Assembly (NCBI GenBank): GCA_018697195.1
Contig: CM031858.1
Location: 112,796,409-112,860,408 of the forward strand
Source: Certhia americana
Taxonomy: Eukaryota > Chordata > Aves > Passeriformes > Certhiidae
Length of the DNA stretch: 64,000 bases
Direction: 5' to 3'
Part shown: one piece after another, positions 40,046 to 53,588 of the stretch
Position numbering within the stretch: position 1 is the first letter of the stretch
Layout: each line of letters begins with the position of its first letter
Made by a program: the position numbers and the translations under genes
The notes under the pieces: generated by a model
Told to the model about the DNA's origin: nothing
The model's database searches: none
The model's input: only the letters and a program-made list of their open reading frames with translations

Positions 40046-40081
<36 letters not shown>

Positions 40082-40256
40082 TCTGGGGATATCAATACAT
40101 TAGAACAGGTTCCCCAGAAAAATTGTGGATTCCTTATCCCTGGAAGGATTCACGCCTAGGTTGGGTGGGTCTTTGGATGATGTCTCTGCCCATCACAGGT
40201 GGATTGTTGTGCAAGGTGTTCCTTCCAACTCAATCCATTTTATGACTATATGATAA
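39711..40256 (+). mobile_element. CR1 LINE fragment, 3' end, with a T run inside
   Basis: Plus-strand CR1 landmarks in order: cctggagtgctgtattcagc (39748-39767), ctctggggtcaccag, gtccagagtagggccaaaag, gaagaaaggctgag, ttcagcctgg, then gaacaggttccccagaaaaa, ttatccctggaagg, gggtctttggatga, and a decayed tail ending tatgactatatga where attctatgattctatga is expected. A run of about 30 T (40049-40078) replaces the short pyrimidine-rich stretch normally found before the aacaggttgcccag-type patch. Broken and inactive. Confidence 0.9.
40049..40078 (+). repeat. T homopolymer inside the CR1 fragment
   Basis: Thirty consecutive T bases follow gataagga. In related CR1 copies this position has a short ttcttt-like stretch, so this is best explained by local slippage growth. 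Confidence 0.85.
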
Positions 40257-43191
40257 CTATGCTCAGTCTTGTGTGAAAGACTAATTCTGCTGAACACATC
40301 TCCTTTTCATTTTGCTCCCATGCTATTCCATAAAAACAATCCCATATGACATGGGATGTGAGAATTGCATATGACAACAGTTCTTTTCATAGCTCTCACT
40401 ACCTAGTTTTATCTGTTACATTTTCTTCTCTTCAACTTACTGAAAAAATGGTAGGGAGATTTAGTTTTAAATCTTTCAAGCAGGGCTTATTTGCCTGTTT
40501 ACAATCTGTCAGCTAGGTGGACTTGGCAATGCAAGTTCAGTCCTGACAGCTGCTTCTTGTGACAGGGTGAATGCGCTGTCATGTGCATCACCACTCTGCA
40601 GACAAGAGTATCTTTCAGCAGAAAGCAAGGCACTAGGAAGTATGCTGTGTTCCCAGGTTTCATTTTGGCATTCTTTAGAAGTTGTGTCCAGAGCAAATAA
40701 CCCAAGGATGTGAAAATGCCCTCTGATCCTTCAGTAAAACTGTAACCATACCAAATCACTGGCATTTGTTAGCTGAGTGTGTTTTGAAAAAAGTGAAACC
40801 ATCTGATGGAAAAGCTTTTTTGTTTTATCCAGAAGATAAAAAACGCTTGAAAAATACCTGAAAGGAGATCCCGTTCTCAATGAGGAAAAAATTACTTCAG
40901 AAATAATTTGAATGTTTCCCAAACCACTACTTAATAAGGAAGAGAAAGAAGTTATAAAGGAGTAATTTTGATTGATTGGAGTAATTTCCTGCAGGGTAGT
41001 GAAGCAGGTCAAAACAAACTCCTCTCTTCTCTCTCCCCCAAACTATTATTGGCTTGTGTGAGGTAGGAAGTTGTTATCTTGCTTGGCACATTCTCCCACG
41101 TCATGTGACTTCATTGTTGTTCACATTAACACAAGTAACAGTGAAAGCCTCCTATCATCGTGTACCTAGAGAAGGAAACTGGAATTTTGGCCACCTCCAC
41201 TTCAAATGTTTTGTATTGATGGTATTGCATTCTGTCATTTCCTTGAAGTTTCTAAATGTGAATGTTCAGATTTTATTGAACTGTTAAATATGGTTCAGCA
41301 CGCCACCTGGATATAAATGAGGGATCTCAAGCCAAGAACCCATCGTCATTCTCTAACAAAGGATGAAGTGAAGACAAAATGTGGTGTTTCTGCATGCATA
41401 TGGGAAGCCGGTGAAGATCTTCACAATCCCACAAGAGGTATTTTGTTTGTGTATTTTGACATAAATAAAAATACATAATAATAAAAGTGTGTATATGAAC
41501 TGTCCTATAAACACAACATGTGCTGTTTTTCTGTAATTTACTTGAAGTTTCAGCACATGTATAGAAGGAAAATGGACAGTGATCATCAATGCTAATATCC
41601 AGAATGAACATCTGCATCTTACTGCTGCCAACAGTAAAAGGCTGCCAGCCCAAGTAGGTGAAGCCAGCTTCAGAACACAAAAATGCCTCTTGCCTCAGAA
41701 ATTCCTTCTAACCTCTGGTCTTCTTCACTACCAAACAGTAGGCAGTCAACTTGAACAAGTGATGCCTTGCTGCTGCCCCAGGTATCCCCAATTCCTGTGC
41801 CCTGAAACTGTTTCAGCTTGGCAAAACCTGAAGTAAACTTACCCTCTTCCATCTGTCCCCCTAGAAAGTAGACCATCCCTCTGTTCTCTTATTATTGGAG
41901 GTCTGGAAAATTACTGGTTATCCCAACAACATTCTTCAAGTAGAGGAGCAAAACTGGAAGACTTAGAATTTACATAGTACTGATGTGTATGACCTCAGCT
42001 TTCAAAGGAAAAAAATGCATTTCAAAAGTAAAAAGAGACAAAAACTTGCATATTTTGTGTGAAAGATATAAAAAAATAGAAGATATCAATGACCTTTTCA
42101 AATAATCCTCAAGTCAATTTTTTCCATATTTCAAAAAAAGAGACAAGTCAATACAGCACATGAATAAACACACAAAGTTTTGAAGGACAAAAACCACAAT
42201 AAATCAAGAAAATATGCTCTCAGTCATCCATAGTCCTGCCATTGTAGTTCTTGCCCTTTGTTTTACACTAAGTTTCTGGTGGGCCTGTTTTTTCATATCT
42301 TAAGTAAAGATGTTTTCTGTTCAGGAGCTCCACTCTCCATGTAAAGCTAGATTTCAATCAATTTATATATTAAATAAATATGATAAAACTTTTGCTACCA
42401 GTTCTTTCTTTTGCAAATAAAAGTGAATTCCAACAAGCATCCAAATTTTGACTGATCATTTTTCACAGATGCTGTTTTTACCCCCAGATTGGACTCTGTC
42501 CCTTTCATCTTTCATGACATTTCAGTCTCCCTTGTTCTTTTTCTCTCTCACAGCTCATTAATGCACTTCACATCTGTCTACCATTACAAAAAGTTTAGTG
42601 CATATGGAAGAGCTGAAAAATAAAAGAGAAGTCACTAGGGAAAACAAAAATTTTCTTGTGGCTGTATTGCATGTATGTGGCTCTTTTAGTTACCTAGGAA
42701 ATGGCTGTAAAGTGTAATATGATTGTCAGATTAATTCCCAGAACTCCAGATACAATTGAGTGTAACTGATGTAGACATAGAATACACTAAAAAAAAATTA
42801 TCAGTTTTTCATTTTTAAAGAGAAAGGAGACAAGTAAAATTAATTGTTGTGATGCATTTTTCAAAGGTTTGTTGTGAAATAAATTGATTATCAAACTTAC
42901 TCTTCTAGAATGACAAAAATCAATTTAGTTGATGTGAAGGAAAATCTATGAAATGATTCAGATGGCAATCTGCAAAGTGTTGAAAACCATAGCATAAAAT
43001 ATCATGAAAAACAACTGAAGATTTGAAGGGATTTGCTAAGTCATCAGCTCCAAATTCTTACTATAAAAGGAAACTATCATATGATCCTTCCCATAAATGC
43101 ATCTAGCTTCAGTTTTAAAACAAGCTATATTTTTGTCTGCACTGCTTTTAGAAAACTGTTCCAGAAGCTTACCCTTCTCTAGGATGGGGAG
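40257..43191. other. AT-rich non-coding DNA
   Basis: No gene or transposon recognised. Open frames of 68-117 codons cluster at 41330-41880 on both strands, but they overlap each other in conflicting frames and show no known motif, so none is called. Confidence 0.5.
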
Positions 43192-43345
43192 CACAGAATC
43201 AGAGTTATAGAATGGTTTGGGTTGGAAGGGACTTTGTAGATCATCTAATTCCAACCCCTTTTCATGGGAAGGAACACCTTCAACTAGAACAGGTTGGTCA
43301 GAGCTCTATTCAGCCTGGCATTGAACATTTCCTCTGCTGAATTTC
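43192..43345 (-). mobile_element. CR1 LINE fragment, extreme 3' end
   Basis: Starts with a degraded tail (cacagaatcagagttataga) followed by atggtttgggttggaaggga and a tagatcatctaattccaacc patch, the classical avian CR1 3' end read on the minus strand. It continues to about cagcctggcattgaacattt, so only the last ~150 bases are present. 5'-truncated and inactive. Confidence 0.9.
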
Positions 43346-45379
43346 TGTCTTAACCCTGTCTTCTCAGCTTACACTCATCAGCTCTGGCCCCAGAATTACC
43401 TGCTTAAGTATTAATTCTCCAGCGTTTACTCCCTATAATATTCACAGACAATAGTTGTATTTCTTCCAGGTATTATCTTCCAAACTATTTCAATTTTCTT
43501 TTGCCAAGTCTGTTATGCTCATTATCTAATAGGTGACTTCTTCCCTGTTCCCATTTTAATTCCATGATAGAAAAAAAAAAGTGTACTGATTTAAAACCAA
43601 AAGTCAGTAATAGAAGATGGCTTTTCTGGTTGTTGTTGCCTTTGCTATCATGTTGTAGGCTTTCGTATGTTGTAAAATTGAACAATTAATACACACTGGC
43701 CACAGTTGCTCAAAAGTAGGCTTCAGCTCTGAATGCTTCTATTCATATATGCATACATTCTGCTTATAGACACACATTTTCCAGATAATTGGATTCATTT
43801 TATAATAGACCAGATGGCAGAGCTTCTAAAAATCTATTGGCTTTTCCTCTGCTGTCTTGTTTTCCAACTTATTTCCGTTATAAATTGCGAGAAAACAATT
43901 ATCTTGATTTATATGAGACAGTATATACTCACGTGACTGTTGAGGGAAATTAACTGCTGTTAGAACACTGGATACAATCACTACTAATAAAAGCTGCTTT
44001 GCTCCAGAGAAATCTTAGGAAGTACATTGCTTGATATTTGTGAAAGAAGGAACGAAATTCTAAATATGTTGTTGGGAGACTGCACTTAAATACTTTGTAA
44101 ATGCAGAGTTATCACATAGAGGATGGGTCCTCTGAGGTCAGTAATTCAAATACAGTGAAAAAAACCCCAAACACAATAACAAAAGCTTTTGGCATATATA
44201 AACTCTTCTCCCTTTTTGTGTGTGTGCACAGGCATTCATTGAATCACAGAATGCAGATGACATTTAAACACAGCAAACTGCAATTGCAAACCATGCATGT
44301 TGAAAGGATATTGATGGCAGATGTATACCAGGCAATGAGCTTTTGGACTGCTCTCTCTTGAAACAACAGACACAGCATGCCTCTGAGTTGAGTGTTGAAG
44401 AGGAACAAAGTGTCAAAACACTGTGGAATCACAGGTGTTATACTTATGCTCATTCATTAAGGAAGGAAGATATGTTAAATCAATGCAGCCTGGAAGTAAA
44501 GAGAGATTGGATGACTCATTAAACATCCCCCATATTTAGCTGAGTAAGGCTAGTTGTTGTAATTATTTTCTTAGCCTTAAGAATACCACTAGCCCATGTT
44601 TCAGGTAAAAAAAACTAATGATATGTTTTGGGGTTTTTATGAAAAACTATATGAATTCATTTTGTCACCTTGTATTTTCAGGTGCTATTTTAATAATTCA
44701 CACAGTGAATAAGCAAATTCCAGTGCAAATGAGAAGGAGAAACAAGCTGAAAGTATAAGGATGTTTTATCTTCTACATCAGTTCAATGGTTAAAAAAAAA
44801 AAAAAAAAAAGAAAAGATAGAACAGTAAGTCTGGAACCAGTCAGTGTCAGTCAAATCAGTTCAACTGCTGGACCTAAGTGCAAGTGCCAGAAACTACCTG
44901 GGATTCTGAGCTCTCATACACAGCCAGCCACTAATCACAGAAACATTTTAATAATTCCACATTATCTTTTGCTTTACCAGGTTTTTTTTCTGCTCACGTC
45001 TGTTGTGGAAACCCCATGTTCCCCCCACACTGAAAGGTGAGTGCTTGATGTACATTAACTGGTACCACAGCTACAGATTTGTACCTCTGTTTATGTTCTT
45101 AAAGAAAGAGGAAAACTATGATGGTGGGGAAAGAAAACCCACAACCATCCAGTGGGGAAAAACCCCTCCAAGCTCCAGAAGAAGTGACCATGGTGTCTGA
45201 TGCAGAGAATGTTCAGTCAACAGTTGTAAAGAGGGAAAGCTCTTAGGATTACTAAGTGGATTGGAAATCTTTCCTGTGTTTAATTTGACTTGAGCTAAGT
45301 TCACTTTTGACCCTTAAAATGTCAAACTTAATTGAATGTTGAACTTGTTTCAGTTTGAATCCTAAGCACCACAGGCTTG
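43346..45379. other. AT-rich non-coding DNA
   Basis: Unique-looking sequence with an A run at 44791-44809. No gene recognised. Confidence 0.5.
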
Positions 45380-45556
45380 CCTTTGTTTTGTTTTGGTTTT
45401 TTGTTTTTTGTTTTTTTGTTTGCTTTTTTTTTTTTTTTTTTGGGGGGGGTTTTTTTGGTTTTGGGTGTTTTTTTTTGGTTTTGTTTTTTGGGGTTTTTTT
45501 TTGTTTGTTTGGTGTTCTTTTTTTGTTGTTGTTGGTTGGTTGGTTGGGTTTTTTTA
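45380..45556 (+). repeat. G/T-rich low-complexity tract
   Basis: About 175 bases of T runs broken by short G runs (gg, ggg, gggg and one run of eight G near 45442-45449), with ttgt- and ttgg-type units toward the end. The plus strand has almost no A or C. Phe/Gly/Val- and Lys/Pro/Asn-rich open frames over it are artefacts. A T-tract plus G-run strand of this kind may form local G-quadruplex or other non-B structures. Confidence 0.9.
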
Positions 45557-46831
45557 ATGAACCATGAAAAAACACTGAGATTTCTATTCCTCTGAGACAG
45601 AAATTTCTAGGTAAAGAACATCTCTATGCCAACATTTGTCTTTATGAAGAAATAGATGCTTTAAAATCCAAGATTATCAAAAATGTCTTTTTATTATGTA
45701 TTCATGGGTTTTTCATAATGATATTTGATAACACTTTTCTGATATCCTCTTCTGAGTTGTACTTAGACTTCTAGATTACTTTGCAGCCTTGCTGTCTTTT
45801 ATTTGTCAAGTAGTCCAGGAGTAAATAAGAAAAGGATATACCACAAGGTGAAGACTCAGGTTACTTTATTAAAAGTAGTTATCAAAGCAGACTGGTAATA
45901 TTCATCTTTTGTCTAAACTGTATGCCACTTTTTTCCTTCCCTTTTTTTTAAGAGAAGAAAAAGATTTTACTGTCTGTTATCTCACTAAATTTACTTTAAT
46001 TTCCTGTCATCATGGGTTTTTTATTTTACTACACAAAAAAAGTGTCAATCTGATGGACAGTCCTCCATTTAATTGAATGAATCAACATCTAAGTACCTAT
46101 TTTTGTCAAATGTAGCTTCTATGAGCTCTTACATATTCAAATGTTTTGAACTAGGATTAATAATTTTAGCCCACCCATTTTTTCTTCCTCTTTTGTTCTC
46201 TGAAAAAATAGCTGTTTTCCTAAACTTAAAAAAACAAGACAAAGCTTAATATTAAAAAAGTCTGTGCTATTAGAACAAGTTCTTTGTCTTGAAGGCATAA
46301 TGACTTGTAGCATGCAGAGTCTTTCTGGTAAGAAAGAAATAACAATAAAAAAAAGAGCAGCCTTTCAGATGCTAAATTTGCTGCTCAACAGAGCCCATGT
46401 TGTTTCAGGAAAAAACAGAAATGCACACAAGTTTTTCAGTCTTCGACAGACTGGAAACTACCACATTGTAAAGCTGTTCATTGAGGCAAATAAAAATGGT
46501 AGGCAACTTCAGAAAGTGGCTTATGCATCCTAAGCAGGTGTAAATTATGATCCTTACAAGATTGCAGGAGACTTTATCAAAAGAATCTGTTGGTAGAAAT
46601 TAAAGATGAGACTTTATTTTCTTTGAATACCATGACTTGTTCAACCAGCCTGGCATATGAATCCTGTCTCATGTCACGCTAATCAGTTGCATGGCTGGAG
46701 TACACACTTAGATTAAGCAAAAAGGAATTGATCCAGCTTTCCTCATAGTTCAGTGGAAGTATAGCTTAGTCTTCTACAAGATCCCACCCTGTCCTTGTTA
46801 CCATTTGCAAGGACAAAGCTCTTGGGTTCTA
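45557..46831. other. AT-rich non-coding DNA
   Basis: No gene recognised. The 89-codon plus frame at 46264-46533 has no known motif. Confidence 0.5.
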
Positions 46832-47409
46832 TGCTGGCTTTGGTTGGGGTTCAGTAAATTTTCTTTCCAATGGCTGGTATGGGGCTGAATTTTGGAGTCA
46901 TGTTGAACACAAGCTTGATAAATATAAAGATGTTTTTGTTATTGCTAAGCAGAGCTTGCACAGAGCCAAGGCCTTTCTGCTTTTTGTACTGCCATATGGA
47001 CAAGGAAGTCAGAGGTGTATGGGAGACTGGGAGGAGACACAGCTGGGAAAGGTGACCCAAACTGACCAAAGGGATTTTCCACATCATATGGTATCATGGC
47101 TCTGTATATGAAGTGGGAGAGAGAAGGAGGAAGAGGGAGCCATTTGGAGTGGTGGTGTTTGTCATGCCAAGTCACTGTCACATGTTCTGGAGCCCTCCTC
47201 TCCTGGAGATGGCTAAACACCTGTCCATGGGAAGCAGTGAATATCTTGTTTTGTTTTGCTTGTGTGCATGGCTTTTTCTTCCCATATTAGTCTCTCTTTA
47301 TGTCAGCCCATGAGTTCTCTGCCTTTTATTCTTCCAATTCACTCTCTGATCCTGCTGCTGGAGTGGCTGTGTGGGGCCTGGTGGCTGCCTGGGGTTAAAC
47401 CACCAGACA
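46832..47409 (+). mobile_element. Solo ERVL-type LTR with target duplication
   Basis: Runs from tgctggctttggttgggg to ggttaaaccaccagaca, so it has TG...CA ends. Landmarks of the avian ERVL-type LTR follow in order: taaattttctttcc, ggctggtatggggctg, gttattgctaagcagagctt, a tgacccaaactgaccaaagg patch, a ccatatggtatcatg-like region (47085-47098 region), a TATA-like gtatatgaa (47103-47111), and near the 3' end gtggctgcctggggttaaac. The flanks ttcta (46827-46831) and ttccta (47410-47415) look like a 5-base target duplication with one extra base, as expected for ERVL-type insertion. About 580 bases, no internal genes. Several open frames of 60-105 codons over it are by-products. Confidence 0.75.
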
Positions 47410-47959
47410 TTCCTACATCAGACCCCTGCTCTCAGTTACACACAGCAGAACCAGGATGGAGCAGATCAATGTGTCATCCCAAAATTTCTCCAGTGGCTTT
47501 CCTTATTTATGTACAGTACAGAATCATTCCCACTTGTCCCACATCTGTCCTGAAACCAGGGACTTCTCAGTGATTACTAATGTTTTAAAATCATCTAGAG
47601 AAAATGGGTGTTACTGCAAAGACTCACAGTCAAGAGTGCTGCAGAAATTTATACCACCTGAATACCTGGGATTTTGTTTGCATGAACTTGAAGGCACTGT
47701 TTATTCCTTATAAAGATGACATTAGAAGAGGAAGAAAACAAAAAGTAGACTTCTCTATTTTTCTCCAGATGATAAATAATTTGATTAATATATTCCCTTT
47801 TTATCCATGATATCAGATTCTTTCAGTGCACCTTATTTTGGTTTGCCCTATTGTTGTTGAAGCTGTGCAGTCAGCTTCTTAAAAAAATCTTTCTACATTT
47901 CACAGTAATGTAGATTAAGGCAAAATCTAAAATATATCTGTTGCACTTACGTAACATCG
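47410..47959. other. Non-coding DNA between LTR and dispersed element
   Basis: No gene recognised; short overlapping open frames at 47456-47810 run in different registers and show no motif. Confidence 0.5.
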
Positions 47960-48113
47960 TGTGGCTTCAAAAGAGTGACCTACAGAGGAAAAGAAATAAA
48001 AATAATTCTTCACATTCAAATTCTGCTTCTAAGAGAGTATGAATTAATGGTAGCAAAGGTACCTTAGCAGGCAATGAGAGGTGAAATGACAACGTTTTTT
48101 CCCTCTTGAGAAA
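47960..48113 (+). repeat. Unnamed dispersed element, copy B
   Basis: Same element as 33771-33930, same orientation, a few bases shorter through small deletions around 48017-48028. Flanking sequences share nothing, so it is not a larger segmental duplication. Family not recognised. Confidence 0.75.
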
Positions 48114-51100
48114 ATTCAACTAAATATAATTTTCTTACGTTGAAATACTATGTTTATCATTTTAGTGGAGTGAAGAGAAAAAGTGTGATTTTACTTTGTG
48201 AGGAAAAAAGAGAACATGTTTTAGAGTCTTTTGAGAATCAGCAACAAGACCCAGGTGGTAGCCAGTCCCAAGGGAGTTCAGAGTATCATTGTTATGCAAT
48301 GCAAGTAAAAATAGACAGAGAGCATGATTGGAAACAAAGAATACAGGGTTTTTTTTTAGCAGAAAAGTCAATTTTGCTGTGAATCTCTGCACACACTGGC
48401 TACTCATTAAAAATAAAAATAAACTCCCTTTCCATGCACTATACTTTTCCTGTCCCATACTCTACAGTGTGTTTCAACAAATAATAAATTGCACTGTTAT
48501 CATCCAAACTATTAGCTAAATTTAGACCTGGTTTGTATTTCTGGTGGATGAATAATTTTATCCTTAAGACCTAAGTATTTTAAATTGTACATTTTCTGCT
48601 TGCTGGTCATATTGAGGAAAAAAATTTATTCTAATTTTTTTTTTCCTAACAGCTAAAATTTAGAAAAAGAACTTATAAATAAAATATTTACCTATTTGTA
48701 GTCTAAATTGTGACTGTAGCTTTCCATTCTGATGTCATAAACCAAATATTTAAGCTGAACATATATATTATAACCCACAGTTTGCCATGTGCAAAGAGTT
48801 AATTACCTGGGGTAGCAAAAAAACCCCTCAAACTCTAATAATTTAATAATATCTTCCTTACTTTGTGACAAAAGTGTTTGAATTATTTTTTTTTTCAGAT
48901 TGTCTCAGTTATCAGTCATTTCAATGGCATATGCCATGCTGTACGTTGAATTTCTTTATTGGAAATTTTGTTACATAAATTCTGACACTATTTTTATAGG
49001 AACATGTTACACAAATCAGGTTTTGGTGTAAATTGATTATTAGCGTGCATAATTTTATGTTTATGAAGAAATTTTTAAAAATACATATTTCAGTTTTTCC
49101 TTTCTTACAAAAAAAGGCATTTTCAACAACAAGCTACTCTCTTCTAATAACAGGTTGAGTTTTATTTTAATCTTTATGAAGATTTGAATGTTTAAGAGAA
49201 ACAGTATTATAAGAGTTCTTTGTACTCTAGACAAAGGATTAAATTAAACCCTCAGTTCAGGCTCATTTTCATATCTTCAAATGACAATTGGCCCAGTTGT
49301 AAACACGAAATCAAAAGACTTTAGTATTATCTTTTGTAACTTACTAAGTTGTTTAAGTTTTGTAGTATTTGTAAAGGCTTCAGCTGAGGTTCTGTACTTG
49401 TCCTGAATAATACTAAGCAGTGCTGATGCTGCCAGGCTGATAAGAAAAGGAGGACACATTTTTGGCTATCAAACTAGAATACATTGCAACTATAACTGAT
49501 TATATAAATAATCTTGAATGGTTTCACACAGAGACTAGAATCTTTGCATGAACAAATAAACATGCCTGTAACACAATGATTACTGTACGTACATGCAAAA
49601 TATATACATGAGGTATGTTGCCAGCTAGCAAATGTGTAGTATAATGTGTGAATGCATACTGAAGGAGGTTGTGACCAACAACAGGAATTCAAGCTGCTAA
49701 CTGGATAGATGTGCTGGATTTTTTTTTTTAGCCAGCTGTTTACGAGCCATATGTTTTGCTGTCTCTCAGACTATATGAATAAATCCCTACAAGTGGCACT
49801 TTTGATCCCAAGATGCGAGCAGATAGAAAGTTCAGCAAACTTTAACACTTGGGAGGGGTGAACCTGCCATGAAAAGCCAAGATTTTAATGTTATGATTTG
49901 GCGTACAGTTCTTGGGATTGTTTGTTTTACAGATTTCTTTCTCTTATAGTTCATGATGAGCTTGGAGTGAGTATTCCATTAATGAAGTGAATTGTGTCAA
50001 GGCCAGTGGTTCCCTACAGGAATGCTAACCAAAGGATCTTCTAGGGTTTAGAGCAAGACTTGCTAAATGGAAAAAGAAATACAAGCCTTGGACTTCAGTA
50101 AAAATTAGTAAAATTAAAAGAAATAAATTTCATGTTGCAGAGGCATATATTAGAGGGGAAAAAAGCAAGATGGATTAAGGATAATAAAGAAACCAAGTAT
50201 AATGATTAACATTCTCAGATGAGTCATTTTTAAAAGCAGGTGGAAAAACTAGAAAATATGCAGAAAGAAGACCAAAAGAGTTGTCCTTTAGCCATATTTG
50301 TTTTTTAAATCCCAAAACCAAAATAGAAATAAAACTTAGAGCATCAGTGTGCCTTGAAGAGACAGTAAAATTGCAAAGACAGAAGACAGCAAGGATACTC
50401 AATTCCTATTCCTATTCTGTAATTCACTGTGCACCTGGAAAACCATCACAAGAGTGTGGACAGAGTATAACATCTTATTATATATAAAGATGACACAGTT
50501 AAATAGAACAGGGAGTGTCATGTGGCCATAGGTCAATAATGGACTCTCTAAAACAAGGGTAATGCTAAAATCACAAGAGTGACCAAGACTGATTTGGTCA
50601 TTCTTTAGTGAAGAGAAACACAAAAGAAACACTGAAAAACCCCAACATTTTAGAGTTTTGAGGTACTCATAAAATGAAGAGAACTATAGTGCTATGACAG
50701 CAGTTAAAAGTTGAACAATATAATGTTAAAGACATAGATGGGATTGCATAATGATTATAAAATTTTGATTACCACATGCAAAAAGTGCTGCTTTGAGGTT
50801 AAAAAGGAGAAAGACCAAAAATTCAGCAGAATTTACTGAAGTTGAAAGCTGTGCCTTTGTCACTAAGAGTCTTTAAAGCTATTTTAATGGAAATCAACCT
50901 TTTCAGAAAATCAAAATAGGCATTTATGCTGAATGCTCCAGGCTTAATGACAATACAATTTCAAATGTTAGAATCTAAAGAAATTTGATGAAAATTGCAA
51001 AGGTAGGGACTAAAAAAGTCAGCATACATGGGATTGCTCCCTAGGAACAGGTTAGATGTAAATACAATTGTGTTTTCTTAAATAATTAGTTACTTAAAAA

Positions 51101-53588
51101 GTTACATTGAGGGAATGGCTTGAGGTAGCTAGCCCTGAAAAAACCTAACCTGATGTGAAATAGCAAAAAGGTACCCATGTTGCAGGAGAAAAAGAGTGGA
51201 GCTATCTTTTTCTGTTACTTGCAACCCACATTTTGAATAGGTTAAATCATTCATGAAATTGCACCCTAAAGGAAGAAAATAGAATAAAAATTTTGGAAGG
51301 AACATGTACTGCTAATTCGTTTTAAATAATGGATTTGTTCTAAAGGGTACATAAGTGATTTTTCTCTAACACCCCTCCTCACTTTTGGTAAGAAATTGGG
51401 TACAAAGGGCGTCAGATAAGCAATTAAGTCCTCTCCACTTTGTCACTGTGTTGAAGGAATTAAAAGTTTTTAAAAAGCAAGTGAAACTGAAGTTGGATCA
51501 TGTCTGTGCATGCAGCTTTTAAACTGAAACAGAATGAAATTACTGTTATCTCTAAGGAGCAATAAAATGACTGCTTCACAAGATGAAAAATATAACAGTA
51601 ATGTACAAAAGGTCTAGGGACGGTATATTTAGTATATATATTACTGTAAGTCCTCTACCTGAGACCAGAGTATGTGCAAAACACATTTATTAAATTCAGG
51701 GCAAGGAAACAGAGCTATTGTCAGCATGGAGTACAAATCTAACAGCTGAATCTATGCCAAAATTATCTTATGTGTGTCTATATATACACTATATATATAT
51801 GTATAGATAAGGATATAAATATATCTTCATAGTATATTTTTTTTGTGGACAGTGAGGTTTAGGCTAACAAGAGCTTCACAGAACCTTCATCTTGCCTTAA
51901 CAATGTCATACAGCAGTGACATAGCTCAGAAGAGTTTTAAAAGAATAATGACATAGAAAGCAAGAATAATATAGGTCATTTCCTAGCAAGTCAATACTAG
52001 CTAAACAGACAGTTGTTGCATGTCAAATAACAGGAAAAATGGTGACCTTCTTTTCAAGGATCCTATCATTTTTTAGACCACATGCTGCTTTTTATGCTCA
52101 GGCTAAATTGCCATGTGCCCACCTCTGTAAACATAGGAATAGTTTCCAAAATACCCAGTGAAGACTACTGCTCAGGAGCATTTCTGTCACTTGAGAGGCA
52201 GATGGTGCCTGTGTGAAGCATCTGGCTGAGACACTTCTTACAAAATCAAGCAACGTATATAAATTAAATACTTTAACGCACTCATTGGAACATTTTGATA
52301 AAATACAAATAAAAATTATGAGACCCATTACGAATTACTATAGGACGAAGATGCCTAGCTACAGATTTATAAATTGCTGGGCTGTTCAAAATACCTAGTT
52401 TCAGTATGCATTTGCAACATATTGTGTACAATTAGTATGGCTAAAACATACTAATAAGAGTTAAAGTAGTTGGCTTCTCAAGACTAAACATGATAAAGCA
52501 AACAAAAAGGGGAATTTAACTTTAAAATTTTCAGAAGTATATTGCATGGAAAAAATGGGGATTGTTCCCTGTCTTTCTTGAAAATGTAAACCAAAAAAAC
52601 TGAAAGAAGACTTTCAGTTTAACAAAAGCAAAACAACCCCCCCAACCCTTCTGCCCGCACCAAAAAAACAAATAAACAAACAAACAAAAAAAGCAGGCAT
52701 TTAAATAAATTTAAAAAGCCTGCAGAGTCCAGTTCTTGTCAACTAAGCCACACCACTTTGATTATCAGTATGATGATGTTATGCTGCTTGTTAGAGTCCT
52801 GAACAAAGGAAATCAAATTTTCACTTCTAATATCTAGTCAAATTCCCTGCTCAAAAGAATCTTGGGTAACAGAAAGGCAGACTTTTGAAGAAAAGCCAAG
52901 AAAATGAGTGGACTTTCTTTAAAAAAGGACCCAAAGTATAGGATTTCCCCCTGGATTTTTGCTTAGAGCTTCAAACATCATAAAAAAATGTTTTTATTGG
53001 AATAGGATGAACTTGCTTCAGAATATTAGCTGTCACAAAAGATGAATCCATGAACTGTGTTGTTTCTATGCTGTGTAATGAAAATTCTTTTTTATAAGAC
53101 CTGATCTTGGTGTCATTCTTTTTGAATCAGAAAATAATTCTCCTGCTAACTCACTCCCATAAATTTTTCACCTTTCAGAGAATTCACCCCAAAAAACAAA
53201 GTGTTTATATAATTTTTAAAATTAAAAAAAAAAAATAAGAAAAATATTAGTTGTAAAATCGAGCAATAAGAAATTAGAAAATTCAAAATTCATATGAAAC
53301 TTATAAGCATGCCACCTTTACACAAGTGTGCAAATTCATTAACACAAATGTGGTGTTACTAATTAATAAAATAACTTGTTTTGTACAGGGCATAGAAAAC
53401 AATATTGTACTAAAGTTATATGAGCTACAATGACTTACAAAAAAATTAAATTCTCTGCAATGCAGCAACCTGACCCCGTTGTTTAGCAGCCAGAATATCC
53501 TATGGGCACTTCTTGTACACAGTGAAGCCAGGTTAAGTGACTAACACCTGCTCTCTGTTGGTAGGGGATGTTTCTTTATGAAGCAGAA

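Noticed and set aside
41327..41876. Cluster of open frames on both strands, up to 117 codons
   Set aside because: No shared frame, no known motif, no plausible splice pattern; composition alone can explain them.
45252..45595. Lys/Pro/Asn-rich and Phe/Gly-rich frames
   Set aside because: Direct translation of the G/T-rich simple tract.
47096..47573. Several plus frames of 60-105 codons
   Set aside because: They fall within or just past a solo LTR and run in different registers.
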